NCBI GenBank assembly: GCA_013153915.1 | Contig: JAADDL010000126.1 | Location: 1 to 10,617 of the forward strand | Direction: 5' to 3' | Origin: Campylobacterota bacterium | Lineage (GTDB): Bacteria; Campylobacterota; Campylobacteria; Campylobacterales; JALSKU01 | DNA length: 10,617 nucleotides | The notes under the pieces: model-generated | What the model saw: only the letters and a program-made list of their open reading frames with translations | Databases searched by the model: none | Told to the model about the DNA's origin: nothing | Program-made: the position numbers and the translations under genes | Shown here: positions 1-7,227 of the stretch, piece after piece | How the letters are laid out: every line of letters starts with the position of its first letter | How positions within the stretch are numbered: the stretch's first letter is position 1

Positions 1-1
1 A

Positions 2-121
2 GATGTGATGAATATCTCCAAATCAAATACGAAAAATGTTGAAGAGGTTAGCAAAGCTATAGACAATTTAAATCTTATGGTATCAAAATTGGATAATTTA
101 TTGCAAAGCTACAAAGTGTAG
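2..121 (+). CDS. Methyl-accepting chemotaxis protein, C-terminal fragment (5' end outside window)
   Basis: Reading from base 2 gives 39 codons ending in TAG at 119-121. The peptide contains SKSNTKNVEEVSKAI, then DNLNLMVSKLDNLL, and ends QSYKV. This is the typical last helix of the MCP cytoplasmic signalling domain: a heptad-patterned helix rich in N, S, E and K, with Ala-Ile-Asp-Asn-Leu near the end and a closing hydrophobic-Lys-Val. Such receptors sense a ligand through an N-terminal domain and control CheA/CheW at the inner membrane. The ligand domain and any transmembrane segments lie upstream of the window, so what it senses is unknown. There is no CheB/CheR-tethering pentapeptide (NWETF-like) at the end. 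The gene converges on the 98-aa gene downstream. The family call rests on a short stretch, so another coiled-coil protein is possible but less likely. Confidence 0.75.
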   Translation, partial: DVMNISKSNTKNVEEVSKAIDNLNLMVSKLDNLLQSYKV

Positions 122-125
122 AATT

Positions 126-147
126 TTTAGCTTGAAAATATGCTAAA
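126..147. terminator. Weak hairpin between convergent genes
   Basis: TTTAGC (126-131) and GCTAAA (142-147) form a 6-bp stem around a 10-base AT-rich loop, between the MCP stop (121) and the stop of the minus-strand 98-aa gene (143). It overlaps the last codons of the latter. No proper T-run follows on either strand, so it is at best a weak terminator. Confidence 0.25.
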
Positions 148-439
148 TCTCTATAAATTCATCATCATTTTTCTCAAAGATAAAACTCTTGGAGATACTC
201 TCTCCAAGCCATACCCCCATCTTGCACTCTTGAAAACTTTTGCCCTTTTTTAGGGCTTTTTTAAGAGCGTCTTGAACAAAAGCCAAAGTATTGGGTATCG
301 GGGTGGAGGATTTGCCTATATATGCAAACTCTTCACCCTCAACCTCTTTTAACCCCTCTCGTCTTAAGTGTTTATCAAACGATACCTTATCCTCTAACCC
401 AACAACATCAACAACGACCAAAACATCATACTCTTGCAC
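143..439 (-). CDS. Unknown 98-aa protein, third gene of the addB-addA operon
   Basis: I do not recognise the family. I chose the GTG at 437-439 as start because GAGG at 446-449 sits 6 bases upstream and addA stops at 441-443, leaving a one-base gap. A longer frame from TTG at 452-454 would overlap addA by 14 bases and lacks a well-placed Shine-Dalgarno. The protein is soluble, without signal peptide or membrane segment. The visible pattern is a hydrophobic strand (YDVLVVVDVVG, about residues 4-14), a charged helix (about 17-30), a strand (EEFAYIGKS, 37-44), a Pro-containing loop, an amphipathic Lys-rich helix (TLAFVQDALKKALKKG, 51-66) and a strand around CKMGVWLG (72-79), with an acidic tail. 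A strand-helix-strand-helix-strand order is compatible with a ferredoxin-like fold like that of Cas2 or GhoS, but this is only a guess from pattern. Tight linkage suggests co-translation with AddA. Real-gene confidence is fairly high; its function is unknown. Confidence 0.7.
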   Translation of the reverse strand: MQEYDVLVVVDVVGLEDKVSFDKHLRREGLKEVEGEEFAYIGKSSTPIPNTLAFVQDALKKALKKGKSFQECKMGVWLGESISKSFIFEKNDDEFIEI

Positions 440-440
440 T

Positions 441-3170
441 TTACACCTCAACAAATCTTATCTCATCGTCGCTTAAATAGCATAAATACCCCTTTATCTC
501 TTTGTCGGCATCTATGCTTTTTAAAGCTTTTTTGTAGCCTAAAACTTGCTCTTTATGCTCTTTTTGAATATATTTTGAACTCTTATAGTCCACCACCGCA
601 TATCCAAAATCATCTTCAAGCAACAAATCCAACTGCTTCAACTCACCCTCAAAAATCAAAGGAATCTCTTTGTATATCTTTTTTCCCTCTGTTAAATCGT
701 TGAAAAAATCATCTCTTAGCAAAGCTAAAACTCTCCGTCTGATATCTTGCATATCTTCATCCGATAAAATATCTCCATATCTGTTTTGAGTGGCTACAAA
801 GGCATACTCCAAAGAGTCATCCTCAAATCCGTCCATCATCTCAAGCATATAGTGCAAGGCGTTACCGAAAGCTATAGCCTTAAAATCCGACTCTTTTATA
901 TCTTCACTCTCCAAAGATAGTTCATTTTTTTGTTTGCCCGTCTTAAAATCCTCATACAAAAAGTCGTCATATCCAACCGCACTCTTTTTTATCTCTTCAT
1001 GAGGTATCGGAAATTTGCCTTTTTCATACTCTTTTAACCCGATATCGTCAAAATCGGAATTTTTCTCTTTTTTAAATACGAAAAGCGACTCCTTGGCTCT
1101 AGTTAGCGCCACATATTTAACATTTAATCCGTCTTCATACTGCAAACTTTTCTCTTTATCATAAGCAATCTTATACTCGTCATCAATACACTCTCTATTT
1201 TTAGCCTTCATATATACATTTTTTGTCTTTAGATTTTCATCCTCGATGATGAAAGAGGACCTATCGGTATTTTGCTTTTTTAACCTATCACAAACTAACA
1301 GATGTCGAAACTCCAAACCTTTTGACTTGTGTATCGTAAGCACCTTTATCCCTTCAAGCTCTTTGAACGATACTTCGTCTTTAAACTCTTCAAGTCCAAA
1401 TAAAAACTCCTCCAAATCTTTATATCCATAACTTTTTTGTAAAAATTCAAAAACCGCCAAATCGCTCAAGCTAAACTTATCCATCATCTTTTTGACAAAA
1501 ACATTAGGCTTTAAAAAGATAGACAACCCCTCTAACTCCACATCTTCATCCATATCTTTGCCAAGAAGGCTCAAAAGCTCAACTCTATAAATCTCCTCTT
1601 TAAAATATAGATACTTCATAGCCCCTATAACTATCTTTACTTGAGGATTGTTTTTCAAAAGCAAAGCGGTATCCGTAGAAACCTTTACGCCCTCTATCTC
1701 ATCTTTTATGGACTCTTCCAAAAAAGCGGCTTCATCGTTTGTATATACCAAAACCGCCAAATCACTCTCTCTTATCCCCTTTTCAAGAAGTATCTTTACG
1801 GTTTTGACGATATCCTCTATCGGATTTTCGCATACCGTAACTTTTACATATCCACCCTCCTCATCTTTAGCCTCTTGGTCAAAATATCCTTTGATTTTAT
1901 CTCTGAAAACCTCATTTACAAAATCCACCAGCACTTTTTTGCTTCTATAATTTTTATTTAATTTTTCCACTTTTAAGCCGTATGACTTGGCTACATGATA
2001 AAAAAGCTCTTTATCTCCTCCTCTAAAACGATATATGGACTGCTTAACATCTCCGACATAAAAAAGCGACCTTAGCTCCTTTGTACCCGCACCCGAACAT
2101 ATCTCTTCAAACATAGGCTTTAGTATCTCGTACTGAACTACGCTCGTATCTTGAAATTCGTCTATCAATATATGGTCAAACTTTGCATCCAGTCTAAAGT
2201 AGAAAAAATCCCGCTCTATCTCGTCATTGAGTATCTTTAGGGTAAAGTTGGCTATATCGCTAAAACTCATATCGTTCAACTCTCTTTTTAGTCGGTAATT
2301 GACTTCGATATATATGCTTAGCAACTTTGATAGCGACTCCAAGTATCTTGACTCTTGATATCTAAGATACTTTTTCAAAGCCTCTTTTAGCTTTTCAAAA
2401 GAGTCATCCGCCTCTTTGATATAACACTTCTTAAAGTCCCTATACTCCTCCAAAGAGTCCTTGCATATCCAACTTTTAGATAGCAATGATTTGACATCCT
2501 CCATATTTAGCGACTTTTTTGCTCTCTCGGATAATGTACCGCATCTATTTAGATACTCCCGTAACTCTTCTAAAGATGAGTAGATATCTTTTTCACAGCT
2601 TGAAAAGGGTGCTTTTTTACATTTGACTTCTACCGATTTGGTATAAAAAAAGAAGAGTATTTGCAGTATGGAGTTTAACTTTTTCTTTTCGTATGAAGCA
2701 AACTTTATAAAGTCGTTATAAGAGGATAACTCTTGCAACCTTTTTATAAAAAGAGTGACAAATCTCTCCTCGTCATCTTTAGTCTCTATGGTAAAATCGG
2801 GCAAAAGCCCTATATACAAAGAAAATTTTCTCAAAATCATCGTGCAAAATTTATCTATCGTCAAGATATATATATCTCTTTTTAAAAACTCCTCAAGCAC
2901 TTTTTGCCTCTTTTTTAAGACCTCTTCTTTTGATAGCCCAAGCACCCCGCACAACTCTTTTAGCTCATTTTTATACTCTTTTTTATCAAGGTTTTTAACG
3001 CTATTTTCTATCCTCTCCCTCATCTCGTTTGCGGCTTTATTCGTAAAAGTCAGCGTCAATATCTTTTCGGGTTTTACGCCTAAAAATAGAAGTGAAATAT
3101 ATCTGATACTCAAAGCGAAGGTTTTTCCGCTTCCCGCACTAGCCTCATAGGCTACAAATCTTTCAAACAT
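441..3170 (-). CDS. addA: AddA, UvrD/Rep-type (SF1A) helicase-nuclease subunit of the AddAB recombination complex
   Basis: A 909-aa ATP-driven 3'-5' helicase with a C-terminal nuclease. With AddB it resects double-strand breaks for RecA loading and degrades linear DNA in the cytoplasm. All SF1A motifs are visible: Walker A ASAGSGKT (10-17), motif Ia TLTFTNKAA (39-47), motif II LIDEFQDT (335-342), motif III YVGDVKQSIYRFRGG (371-385), motif IV NYRSKK (407-412), motif V VLTIHKSKGLEF (610-621) and motif VI YVALTRAK (686-693). The C-terminal RecB-family nuclease looks intact: H773 in FGNALHYM, D848 in QLDLL, D861-Y-K863 in VVDYKSS, and Q875/Y879. The ATG at 3168-3170 was chosen because GGAGG at 3178-3182 lies 7 bases upstream; ATGs at 3176 and 3197 lack that spacing. 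The start overlaps the addB end by 8 bases, indicating translational coupling. It is shorter than Bacillus AddA (about 1,230 aa), as is usual in Campylobacterota. Confidence 0.95.
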   Translation of the reverse strand: MFERFVAYEASAGSGKTFALSIRYISLLFLGVKPEKILTLTFTNKAANEMRERIENSVKNLDKKEYKNELKELCGVLGLSKEEVLKKRQKVLEEFLKRDIYILTIDKFCTMILRKFSLYIGLLPDFTIETKDDEERFVTLFIKRLQELSSYNDFIKFASYEKKKLNSILQILFFFYTKSVEVKCKKAPFSSCEKDIYSSLEELREYLNRCGTLSERAKKSLNMEDVKSLLSKSWICKDSLEEYRDFKKCYIKEADDSFEKLKEALKKYLRYQESRYLESLSKLLSIYIEVNYRLKRELNDMSFSDIANFTLKILNDEIERDFFYFRLDAKFDHILIDEFQDTSVVQYEILKPMFEEICSGAGTKELRSLFYVGDVKQSIYRFRGGDKELFYHVAKSYGLKVEKLNKNYRSKKVLVDFVNEVFRDKIKGYFDQEAKDEEGGYVKVTVCENPIEDIVKTVKILLEKGIRESDLAVLVYTNDEAAFLEESIKDEIEGVKVSTDTALLLKNNPQVKIVIGAMKYLYFKEEIYRVELLSLLGKDMDEDVELEGLSIFLKPNVFVKKMMDKFSLSDLAVFEFLQKSYGYKDLEEFLFGLEEFKDEVSFKELEGIKVLTIHKSKGLEFRHLLVCDRLKKQNTDRSSFIIEDENLKTKNVYMKAKNRECIDDEYKIAYDKEKSLQYEDGLNVKYVALTRAKESLFVFKKEKNSDFDDIGLKEYEKGKFPIPHEEIKKSAVGYDDFLYEDFKTGKQKNELSLESEDIKESDFKAIAFGNALHYMLEMMDGFEDDSLEYAFVATQNRYGDILSDEDMQDIRRRVLALLRDDFFNDLTEGKKIYKEIPLIFEGELKQLDLLLEDDFGYAVVDYKSSKYIQKEHKEQVLGYKKALKSIDADKEIKGYLCYLSDDEIRFVEV

Positions 3171-5520
3171 CCTCATCCCTCCCGCAAACGATAACATAAG
3201 GGCAATATCTGCAAGCTTTCATATCCTCGCATTCGCTAAAATTCTGCCTTGGTTCTTTTAACTCTTTGAATCTCTCTTTTAATATCTCCAACTTTTCATG
3301 CAAAAGAGTCTCTTCGATAATTTTCCCTTTTTTCAAATCATAAAAGGCGATTTCGTTAGCTTTACCTAAATCTTGTGACAAAAGATAATAAAACTCCATC
3401 TGAAAATCAACACTCTTTTCAAGAGTTCGAGCCGTTGCTAGGTTGATATTTCCGCTTTTATAATCAAGCAAACTAAGAAAATCGCCCTTCTTATCTATCC
3501 TATCGACTGTGCCGACTATATTAAACCCCTCAAAAACACCTCTTAAACTCTTCTCTTTATACAGTACCTTATATCCTTGCTTAAATCTCTCTATCTCGTT
3601 TTTCGCAAACCCCTCCAGCATATCAAGCCAAATATCAAGCTGTACCTTCAAGGCGGTATTTATCTTTTTGTCCTCTTCAAATACGGCTTTTAAAGCGTAA
3701 AGCAGACTCTTCTCATCCTCAAAATAGTCTCTTTTTTCATACAGTTTTTTTAAGTATTCATGTAATTTTATACCTATGTATCTATCATCGGGTTTTGATG
3801 AGGGTATCTCAAACTCACCGATTTTTTTGATATATTTTAGATAGTATTTTCTTTTGCACTCAAGATATGTTTTTAAAGAGGTGGCGGATATATCAACTTT
3901 GAAAAAGTCATACTCCAAAACGATATCGCCCATCTTTGAACGCTTAGGAGGAGAACTTTTTTTTGTCAAAATACCAAATATATCTTTGTGTGAAAAGTTT
4001 TCGTGCTTAGCGTCCAAAATATGCAGTTCATCCAAAAACCTCGATGGTTTTAGCGTATCGCTCTTTACTGCGCAAATCGCCCCCCTCTTACATCTTAGCA
4101 ATAGTTTATGGTAGTAATATTTTTGCAGATTTTCCCTATCTTTACTAGTAGGCAAACCTGCCTTTTTTCTTACGGAGCTAGACAAAAAAAGCTCTTTTTG
4201 ACTCTTTTTAGGGACAGTATCTTCATTGAAATCTACCACGATAACACCCTCATAAGCGACCAGCCTACTCTCCAAAACTCCCATAACGGTCACTTTGCCG
4301 CCTCTATTGTCATCTATCTTTCTCTCTTTGAGCCTTGATAAAAATAGATAAAGCATCTCTTTGAGGCTATATTTCGATACGACCTCTTTTAACCTTTCAA
4401 ACTTAAAAAGCTCCTCTTTAAAGATAGTTCTCTCTTCAAATTCCACGCTTCTTGTGTCGGCTAAATTTTCCAAAAACATCAATAACTCGTCAAAGCTTTT
4501 TAAAGAAGAGAGTGTGCCTTTCATCTCTTCAAATCCGTCATCAAAATATCTTTTCATCCTGTAAAGATTTTCTAAATTCGCATCATCGATATATCCGTAT
4601 ATCGCATCAACCAAAGAGTATAAAAAACTCTCCTCAAAAGGAAAACCCATAGCAAAATTAAATATATTTTCACTATCAAAATCCTTTAAAACACTTGAAA
4701 AACTCTCATCAGGCAAGATAACGACGATATTTTCGGGCTTTATACCGTCTTTTATAAAGTCGTAAATCTTTTTTTTGATGTAAGCTATCTGCTCTATCTT
4801 GTTGTTTACGAAAAAAATCTCTATATTTTTTATAGCGGTCTCAAACGGCTCTTTTTCGATAACTCTTTTTTCGCTCAAATCTATAAGATATCTAAAACCG
4901 CTTTTCAACTCTATGCCCGACTCCTTAAATCTATCTTGCATTTTTTTATTGAACTTAGTGGCGTCAAAGAGGATATAAAACTTCTTTATTTTCGCTATTT
5001 TCAAAAAAAGCTCCATCTCAAAGTTGCTAAGATAGCCGTCCAAATAGAGCTCAATCTTATCAAATCTTTTTATATACGCCTCATTTATCTCATAAAGCTT
5101 GGTCAAAATCGCTCTATCGTAGTATTCGTTCTTCTCTAGCAGAGATTTGTACTTTTCAAACAACTCTTTCAATATGGCTAAATGCTCTTCATATTCGGCA
5201 TAAGTATCTTTTGTATTTATATGCTCTATATCAACCTTTTCGAGAGCAAGTTCGTCAAAAAAACCCAGCAAAAAATCGCTTGATTTTAAAAATGAAAGAT
5301 AGTCGTTTTTTATCTTTAGCTTTGAAAAGTTCTTAAAATCCGCCGCCTCTTTTAGGAGCAAAACTCTCTTATCTTTGTCTATCTCTTTTTTACCCTTTAC
5401 TCTCACAGCCTTTTTTTCAAACTCGTCAATAGTGACGCTTTTGGTCAAAAAAGAGTTTTTTTGGCTTGAAAAGCTATCTTTTATGCTTCTATTTGTAGGA
5501 AAAACTCTCAATAAATTCAT
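3163..5520 (-). CDS. addB: AddB, nuclease/scaffold subunit of the AddAB complex, with Fe-S cluster
   Basis: A 785-aa partner of AddA. The helicase-like body is degenerate: the N-terminus reads LLRVFPTNRSIKDS, with no GxxGxGK(S/T) where Bacillus AddB has a Walker A. The conserved AddB/RecB block VMGVLESRLVAYEG followed by VIVVDFNEDTVP is present (412-437). The C-terminal PD-(D/E)XK nuclease is complete by eye: H587 in GIKLHEYL, D673 in GTVDRID, D686-Y-K688 in LLDYKSG, and Q707 with Y711/Y712. The four AddB iron-sulfur cysteines are C555 in YLECKRKYY and C770, C773, C779, spaced C-x2-C-x5-C at the extreme C-terminus. The two nuclease subunits together should cut both strands. The ATG at 5518-5520 has GAGAG a few bases upstream. 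It is the first gene of the operon, addA starts inside its last codons, and it diverges from ccoG. It is much shorter than Bacillus AddB (about 1,160 aa). Confidence 0.93.
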   Translation of the reverse strand: MNLLRVFPTNRSIKDSFSSQKNSFLTKSVTIDEFEKKAVRVKGKKEIDKDKRVLLLKEAADFKNFSKLKIKNDYLSFLKSSDFLLGFFDELALEKVDIEHINTKDTYAEYEEHLAILKELFEKYKSLLEKNEYYDRAILTKLYEINEAYIKRFDKIELYLDGYLSNFEMELFLKIAKIKKFYILFDATKFNKKMQDRFKESGIELKSGFRYLIDLSEKRVIEKEPFETAIKNIEIFFVNNKIEQIAYIKKKIYDFIKDGIKPENIVVILPDESFSSVLKDFDSENIFNFAMGFPFEESFLYSLVDAIYGYIDDANLENLYRMKRYFDDGFEEMKGTLSSLKSFDELLMFLENLADTRSVEFEERTIFKEELFKFERLKEVVSKYSLKEMLYLFLSRLKERKIDDNRGGKVTVMGVLESRLVAYEGVIVVDFNEDTVPKKSQKELFLSSSVRKKAGLPTSKDRENLQKYYYHKLLLRCKRGAICAVKSDTLKPSRFLDELHILDAKHENFSHKDIFGILTKKSSPPKRSKMGDIVLEYDFFKVDISATSLKTYLECKRKYYLKYIKKIGEFEIPSSKPDDRYIGIKLHEYLKKLYEKRDYFEDEKSLLYALKAVFEEDKKINTALKVQLDIWLDMLEGFAKNEIERFKQGYKVLYKEKSLRGVFEGFNIVGTVDRIDKKGDFLSLLDYKSGNINLATARTLEKSVDFQMEFYYLLSQDLGKANEIAFYDLKKGKIIEETLLHEKLEILKERFKELKEPRQNFSECEDMKACRYCPYVIVCGRDEDV
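3178..3182 (-). promoter_or_regulatory. Shine-Dalgarno that sets the addA start
   Basis: On the minus strand the bases read GGAGG, followed by 7 bases and the ATG at 3170. The site lies inside the last codons of addB, so ribosomes finishing addB can reinitiate on addA. This decides against the two upstream in-frame ATGs. Confidence 0.7.
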
Positions 5521-5552
5521 AACGACTCTCTTTTTGGCGATAGTTAAAATAT

Positions 5553-5558
5553 ATTATA
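5553..5558 (-). promoter_or_regulatory. Putative -10 of the addB-addA operon promoter
   Basis: The minus strand reads GGTATAATAT here, a perfect TATAAT about 33 bases before the addB ATG. No good -35 is seen 16-18 bases upstream, which is common for sigma70 promoters of Campylobacterota. Confidence 0.5.
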
Positions 5559-5597
5559 CCCTATTGACTTTTAAGTAATATAATAATATCATACCAA

Positions 5598-5625
5598 GTG
5601 ACAAAAAAATGACTAAATTTATAAT
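5598..5625 (+). promoter_or_regulatory. Putative sigma70 promoter of ccoG
   Basis: GTGACA (5598-5603) matches the -35 consensus at five of six bases. A 16-base spacer leads to a perfect TATAAT (5620-5625). Transcription would begin near 5632, giving a leader of about 40 bases. The -10 lies inside a palindrome that may be an operator (see 5619-5633). Confidence 0.55.
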
Positions 5626-5633
5626 AATTATAA
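5619..5633. promoter_or_regulatory. PerR/Fur-type 7-1-7 palindrome over the ccoG -10
   Basis: The 15 bases TTATAATAATTATAA are a perfect inverted repeat (TTATAAT, one base, ATTATAA) and match exactly the published PerR-box consensus TTATAATnATTATAA. The site covers the -10 and reaches the likely transcription start of ccoG, the expected place for a repressor. Assignment to PerR, Fur or another Fur-family protein is inference. The region is very AT-rich, so chance is not excluded. Confidence 0.4.
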
Positions 5634-5643
5634 CTTTAAGTTA
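5631..5643. repeat. 13-bp palindrome at the ccoG transcription start
   Basis: TAACTT-T-AAGTTA is a perfect inverted repeat with 6-bp arms. It shares three bases with the PerR-like box and spans the expected start of the ccoG transcript. It could be a second operator half or a small hairpin at the 5' end of the mRNA. Its core ACTT-T-AAGT resembles ACTTTTAAGT at 5567-5576. Confidence 0.35.
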
Positions 5644-5671
5644 AAATAAATATTACAAAAAGGACAATATG

Positions 5672-7114
5672 ATGGCTGAAAAAAAGCTTAAAAAACATCT
5701 GTATCGATATAAAAGATACTATGTATTTATCGCTATCACGATAGTAGCTCTCGTGCTTCCTTGGATAAGGATTAACGGCAATCACTTTTTCTTGTTGAAC
5801 TTCGACCATATGAAGGTACATCTATTTTTCGTAAAGTTTGATATGCAAGAGCTCTATTTGATGCCGTTTTTACTTATCATGGGCTTTTTGGGAGTCTTTT
5901 TTATGACTACTTTAGGCGGTAGAGTTTGGTGTGGTTGGGCTTGCCCTCAGACCATCTTTAGAGTTATATACAGAGACCTTTTAAAAACTAAACTATTAGG
6001 CATCAGAAAAAGTATCCAAAATAAACAAGCGCCCGATAAAAAAGGCACTACCGGAAAACAGATCATAGCTTTTGTCATATGGGCTATACTGGCTTTTATA
6101 GCGGGTGCAAACTTTATATGGTATTTCGTTCCGCCGGAGGACTTTTTAAAGTATATCCAGCATCCTAGCGAACACATGGTAATGATAGGTTTTATAGTAG
6201 GCATAGCCGCTTTCTTGATATATGATATAACAAAACTTAAAGAGGATTTTTGTATATATGTTTGTCCTTACGCTAGAGTCCAATCCGTCATGTATGACGA
6301 AGAGACCATACAAGCCGTATATGATGTCGGCAGAGGAGGACAGATATATGAGGTAGACCCGAGAACCGGCGTATCCATAGGAAAGAAAAAGGCTCACAAC
6401 AGAAAAGAGCTTCTTGCACAAGACCCGGACGCCGAGTGTACATACTGTGAAGCTTGCGTTAGAGTATGTCCTACGCATATCGATATCAGAGAAGGAACTC
6501 AGCTTGAGTGTATCAACTGTCTTGAGTGTGCCGACGCCTGTACGAAAGTGATGGGTTCACTCGGCAAACCGTCATTGATAGAGTGGAATAGTATCTCAGC
6601 CGTTAAAGAGCATAGAAGACCTAAGTTTTTGAGATTTAGAACTATAGCTTACGGAGTTGCGTTGACGGTAGCTTTTATAGCTCTTTTATGGATGAGTACC
6701 ACCAAAGAGTATATGCTTTTGAATGTAAATAGAACAACGGAGCTTTACGAAACGGAAGACCATGGCAAGATAGTCGAAAACGCTTATATCATGCTATTTC
6801 AAAATACCGATAACAAAGACCACAAATACTACTTTACCGTACTAAAAGAGGATAAGACTCCGTTTAAAGCCATCTATGTTAAAAAGCCCAACAAGCCGTT
6901 CCCTCTAAGTGCCGGCAAAAAGGTGAAAAAGATAGCCGTTTTGGCTACCAAAGAGATATTGGCGAAAGATTATAAAAAAGATGTTACCATACCTATCATC
7001 ATCAAAGCTTACGCCGTGGACGACCCTAAAAAGATAGTCGTTTACAGAAAGACTATATTTGCTTTCCCAAGATACGACAATCTTATGAAATTAAGAAAAG
7101 AGCAATCTCAATAA
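5672..7114 (+). CDS. ccoG: CcoG (FixG/RdxA), membrane polyferredoxin and Cu(II) reductase for cbb3 oxidase assembly
   Basis: A 480-aa inner-membrane iron-sulfur protein. In characterised relatives it reduces Cu(II) to Cu(I) for delivery to cytochrome cbb3 oxidase. Membrane segments lie near residues 17-31, 61-82, 130-152, 167-187 and 324-341. The CcoG signature cysteines are all present: CGWACP (C87, C91), CIYVCP (C194, C198), then two 4Fe-4S motifs CxxCxxCxxxC at C256/C259/C262/C266-P and C280/C283/C286/C290. The C-terminal 350-470 region is the Ig-like periplasmic FixG domain. AAGGA at 5660-5664 is 7 bases from the ATG at 5672 and 4 from the one at 5669, so I prefer 5672. The gene appears to be a single unit, with its own promoter and a terminator at 7121-7149. 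No ccoNOQP, ccoI or ccoS gene lies in the window, so this copy is separate from the oxidase structural genes, at least locally. Confidence 0.95.
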   Translation: MAEKKLKKHLYRYKRYYVFIAITIVALVLPWIRINGNHFFLLNFDHMKVHLFFVKFDMQELYLMPFLLIMGFLGVFFMTTLGGRVWCGWACPQTIFRVIYRDLLKTKLLGIRKSIQNKQAPDKKGTTGKQIIAFVIWAILAFIAGANFIWYFVPPEDFLKYIQHPSEHMVMIGFIVGIAAFLIYDITKLKEDFCIYVCPYARVQSVMYDEETIQAVYDVGRGGQIYEVDPRTGVSIGKKKAHNRKELLAQDPDAECTYCEACVRVCPTHIDIREGTQLECINCLECADACTKVMGSLGKPSLIEWNSISAVKEHRRPKFLRFRTIAYGVALTVAFIALLWMSTTKEYMLLNVNRTTELYETEDHGKIVENAYIMLFQNTDNKDHKYYFTVLKEDKTPFKAIYVKKPNKPFPLSAGKKVKKIAVLATKEILAKDYKKDVTIPIIIKAYAVDDPKKIVVYRKTIFAFPRYDNLMKLRKEQSQ

Positions 7115-7120
7115 CATCAC

Positions 7121-7149
7121 TTCCAAAGAGGGCAAGCCCCTCTTTGGAA
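7121..7149 (+). terminator. Strong hairpin after ccoG
   Basis: TTCCAAAGAGGG (7121-7132) pairs perfectly with CCCTCTTTGGAA (7138-7149) around the 5-base loop CAAGC, six bases after the ccoG stop. The following CTTTCAT is a poor U-tract, so termination may be partial, but the 12-bp stem should also protect the mRNA 3' end. Confidence 0.65.
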
Positions 7150-7195
7150 CTTTCATATCAAAATCCGACTTCTTTATAAAAATCGCTTCAATAAA

Positions 7196-7204
7196 TGATA
7201 TAAT
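7196..7204 (+). promoter_or_regulatory. Extended -10 promoter of the dehydrogenase/DUF4197 operon
   Basis: TGATATAAT combines an extended -10 TGn with a perfect TATAAT (7199-7204). No -35 is evident, as expected for an extended -10 promoter. The start would be near 7211, too close to the ATG at 7216 but fitting translation from 7228. Confidence 0.55.
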
Positions 7205-7227
7205 ATGAAAAAAATATGGAGTTTACC

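Noticed and set aside
1246..1961. Plus-strand open frames opposite addA (such as 1246-1431, 1641-1961, 1648-1950)
   Set aside because: They are Ser/Leu/Phe-rich translations of the complement of a clear coding gene, lack Shine-Dalgarno sites and resemble no family.
3509..5139. Plus-strand open frames opposite addB
   Set aside because: Shadows of addB, with motif-supported coding on the minus strand throughout.
141..5520. A novel defence island built around addAB and the 98-aa gene
   Set aside because: AddAB is a core recombination complex, the flanks are household genes, and there is no integrase, transposase or toxin signature. Only the 98-aa gene itself is kept as a candidate.
5947..6478. 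Minus-strand open frames opposite ccoG
   Set aside because: The plus strand carries a full CcoG with all cysteine motifs; the reverse frames show no recognisable domain or start signal.
7121..7149. Operator or mobile-element end
   Set aside because: Position directly after the ccoG stop and a perfect 12-bp stem with short loop fit an mRNA 3' hairpin; no flanking duplication or transposase is present.
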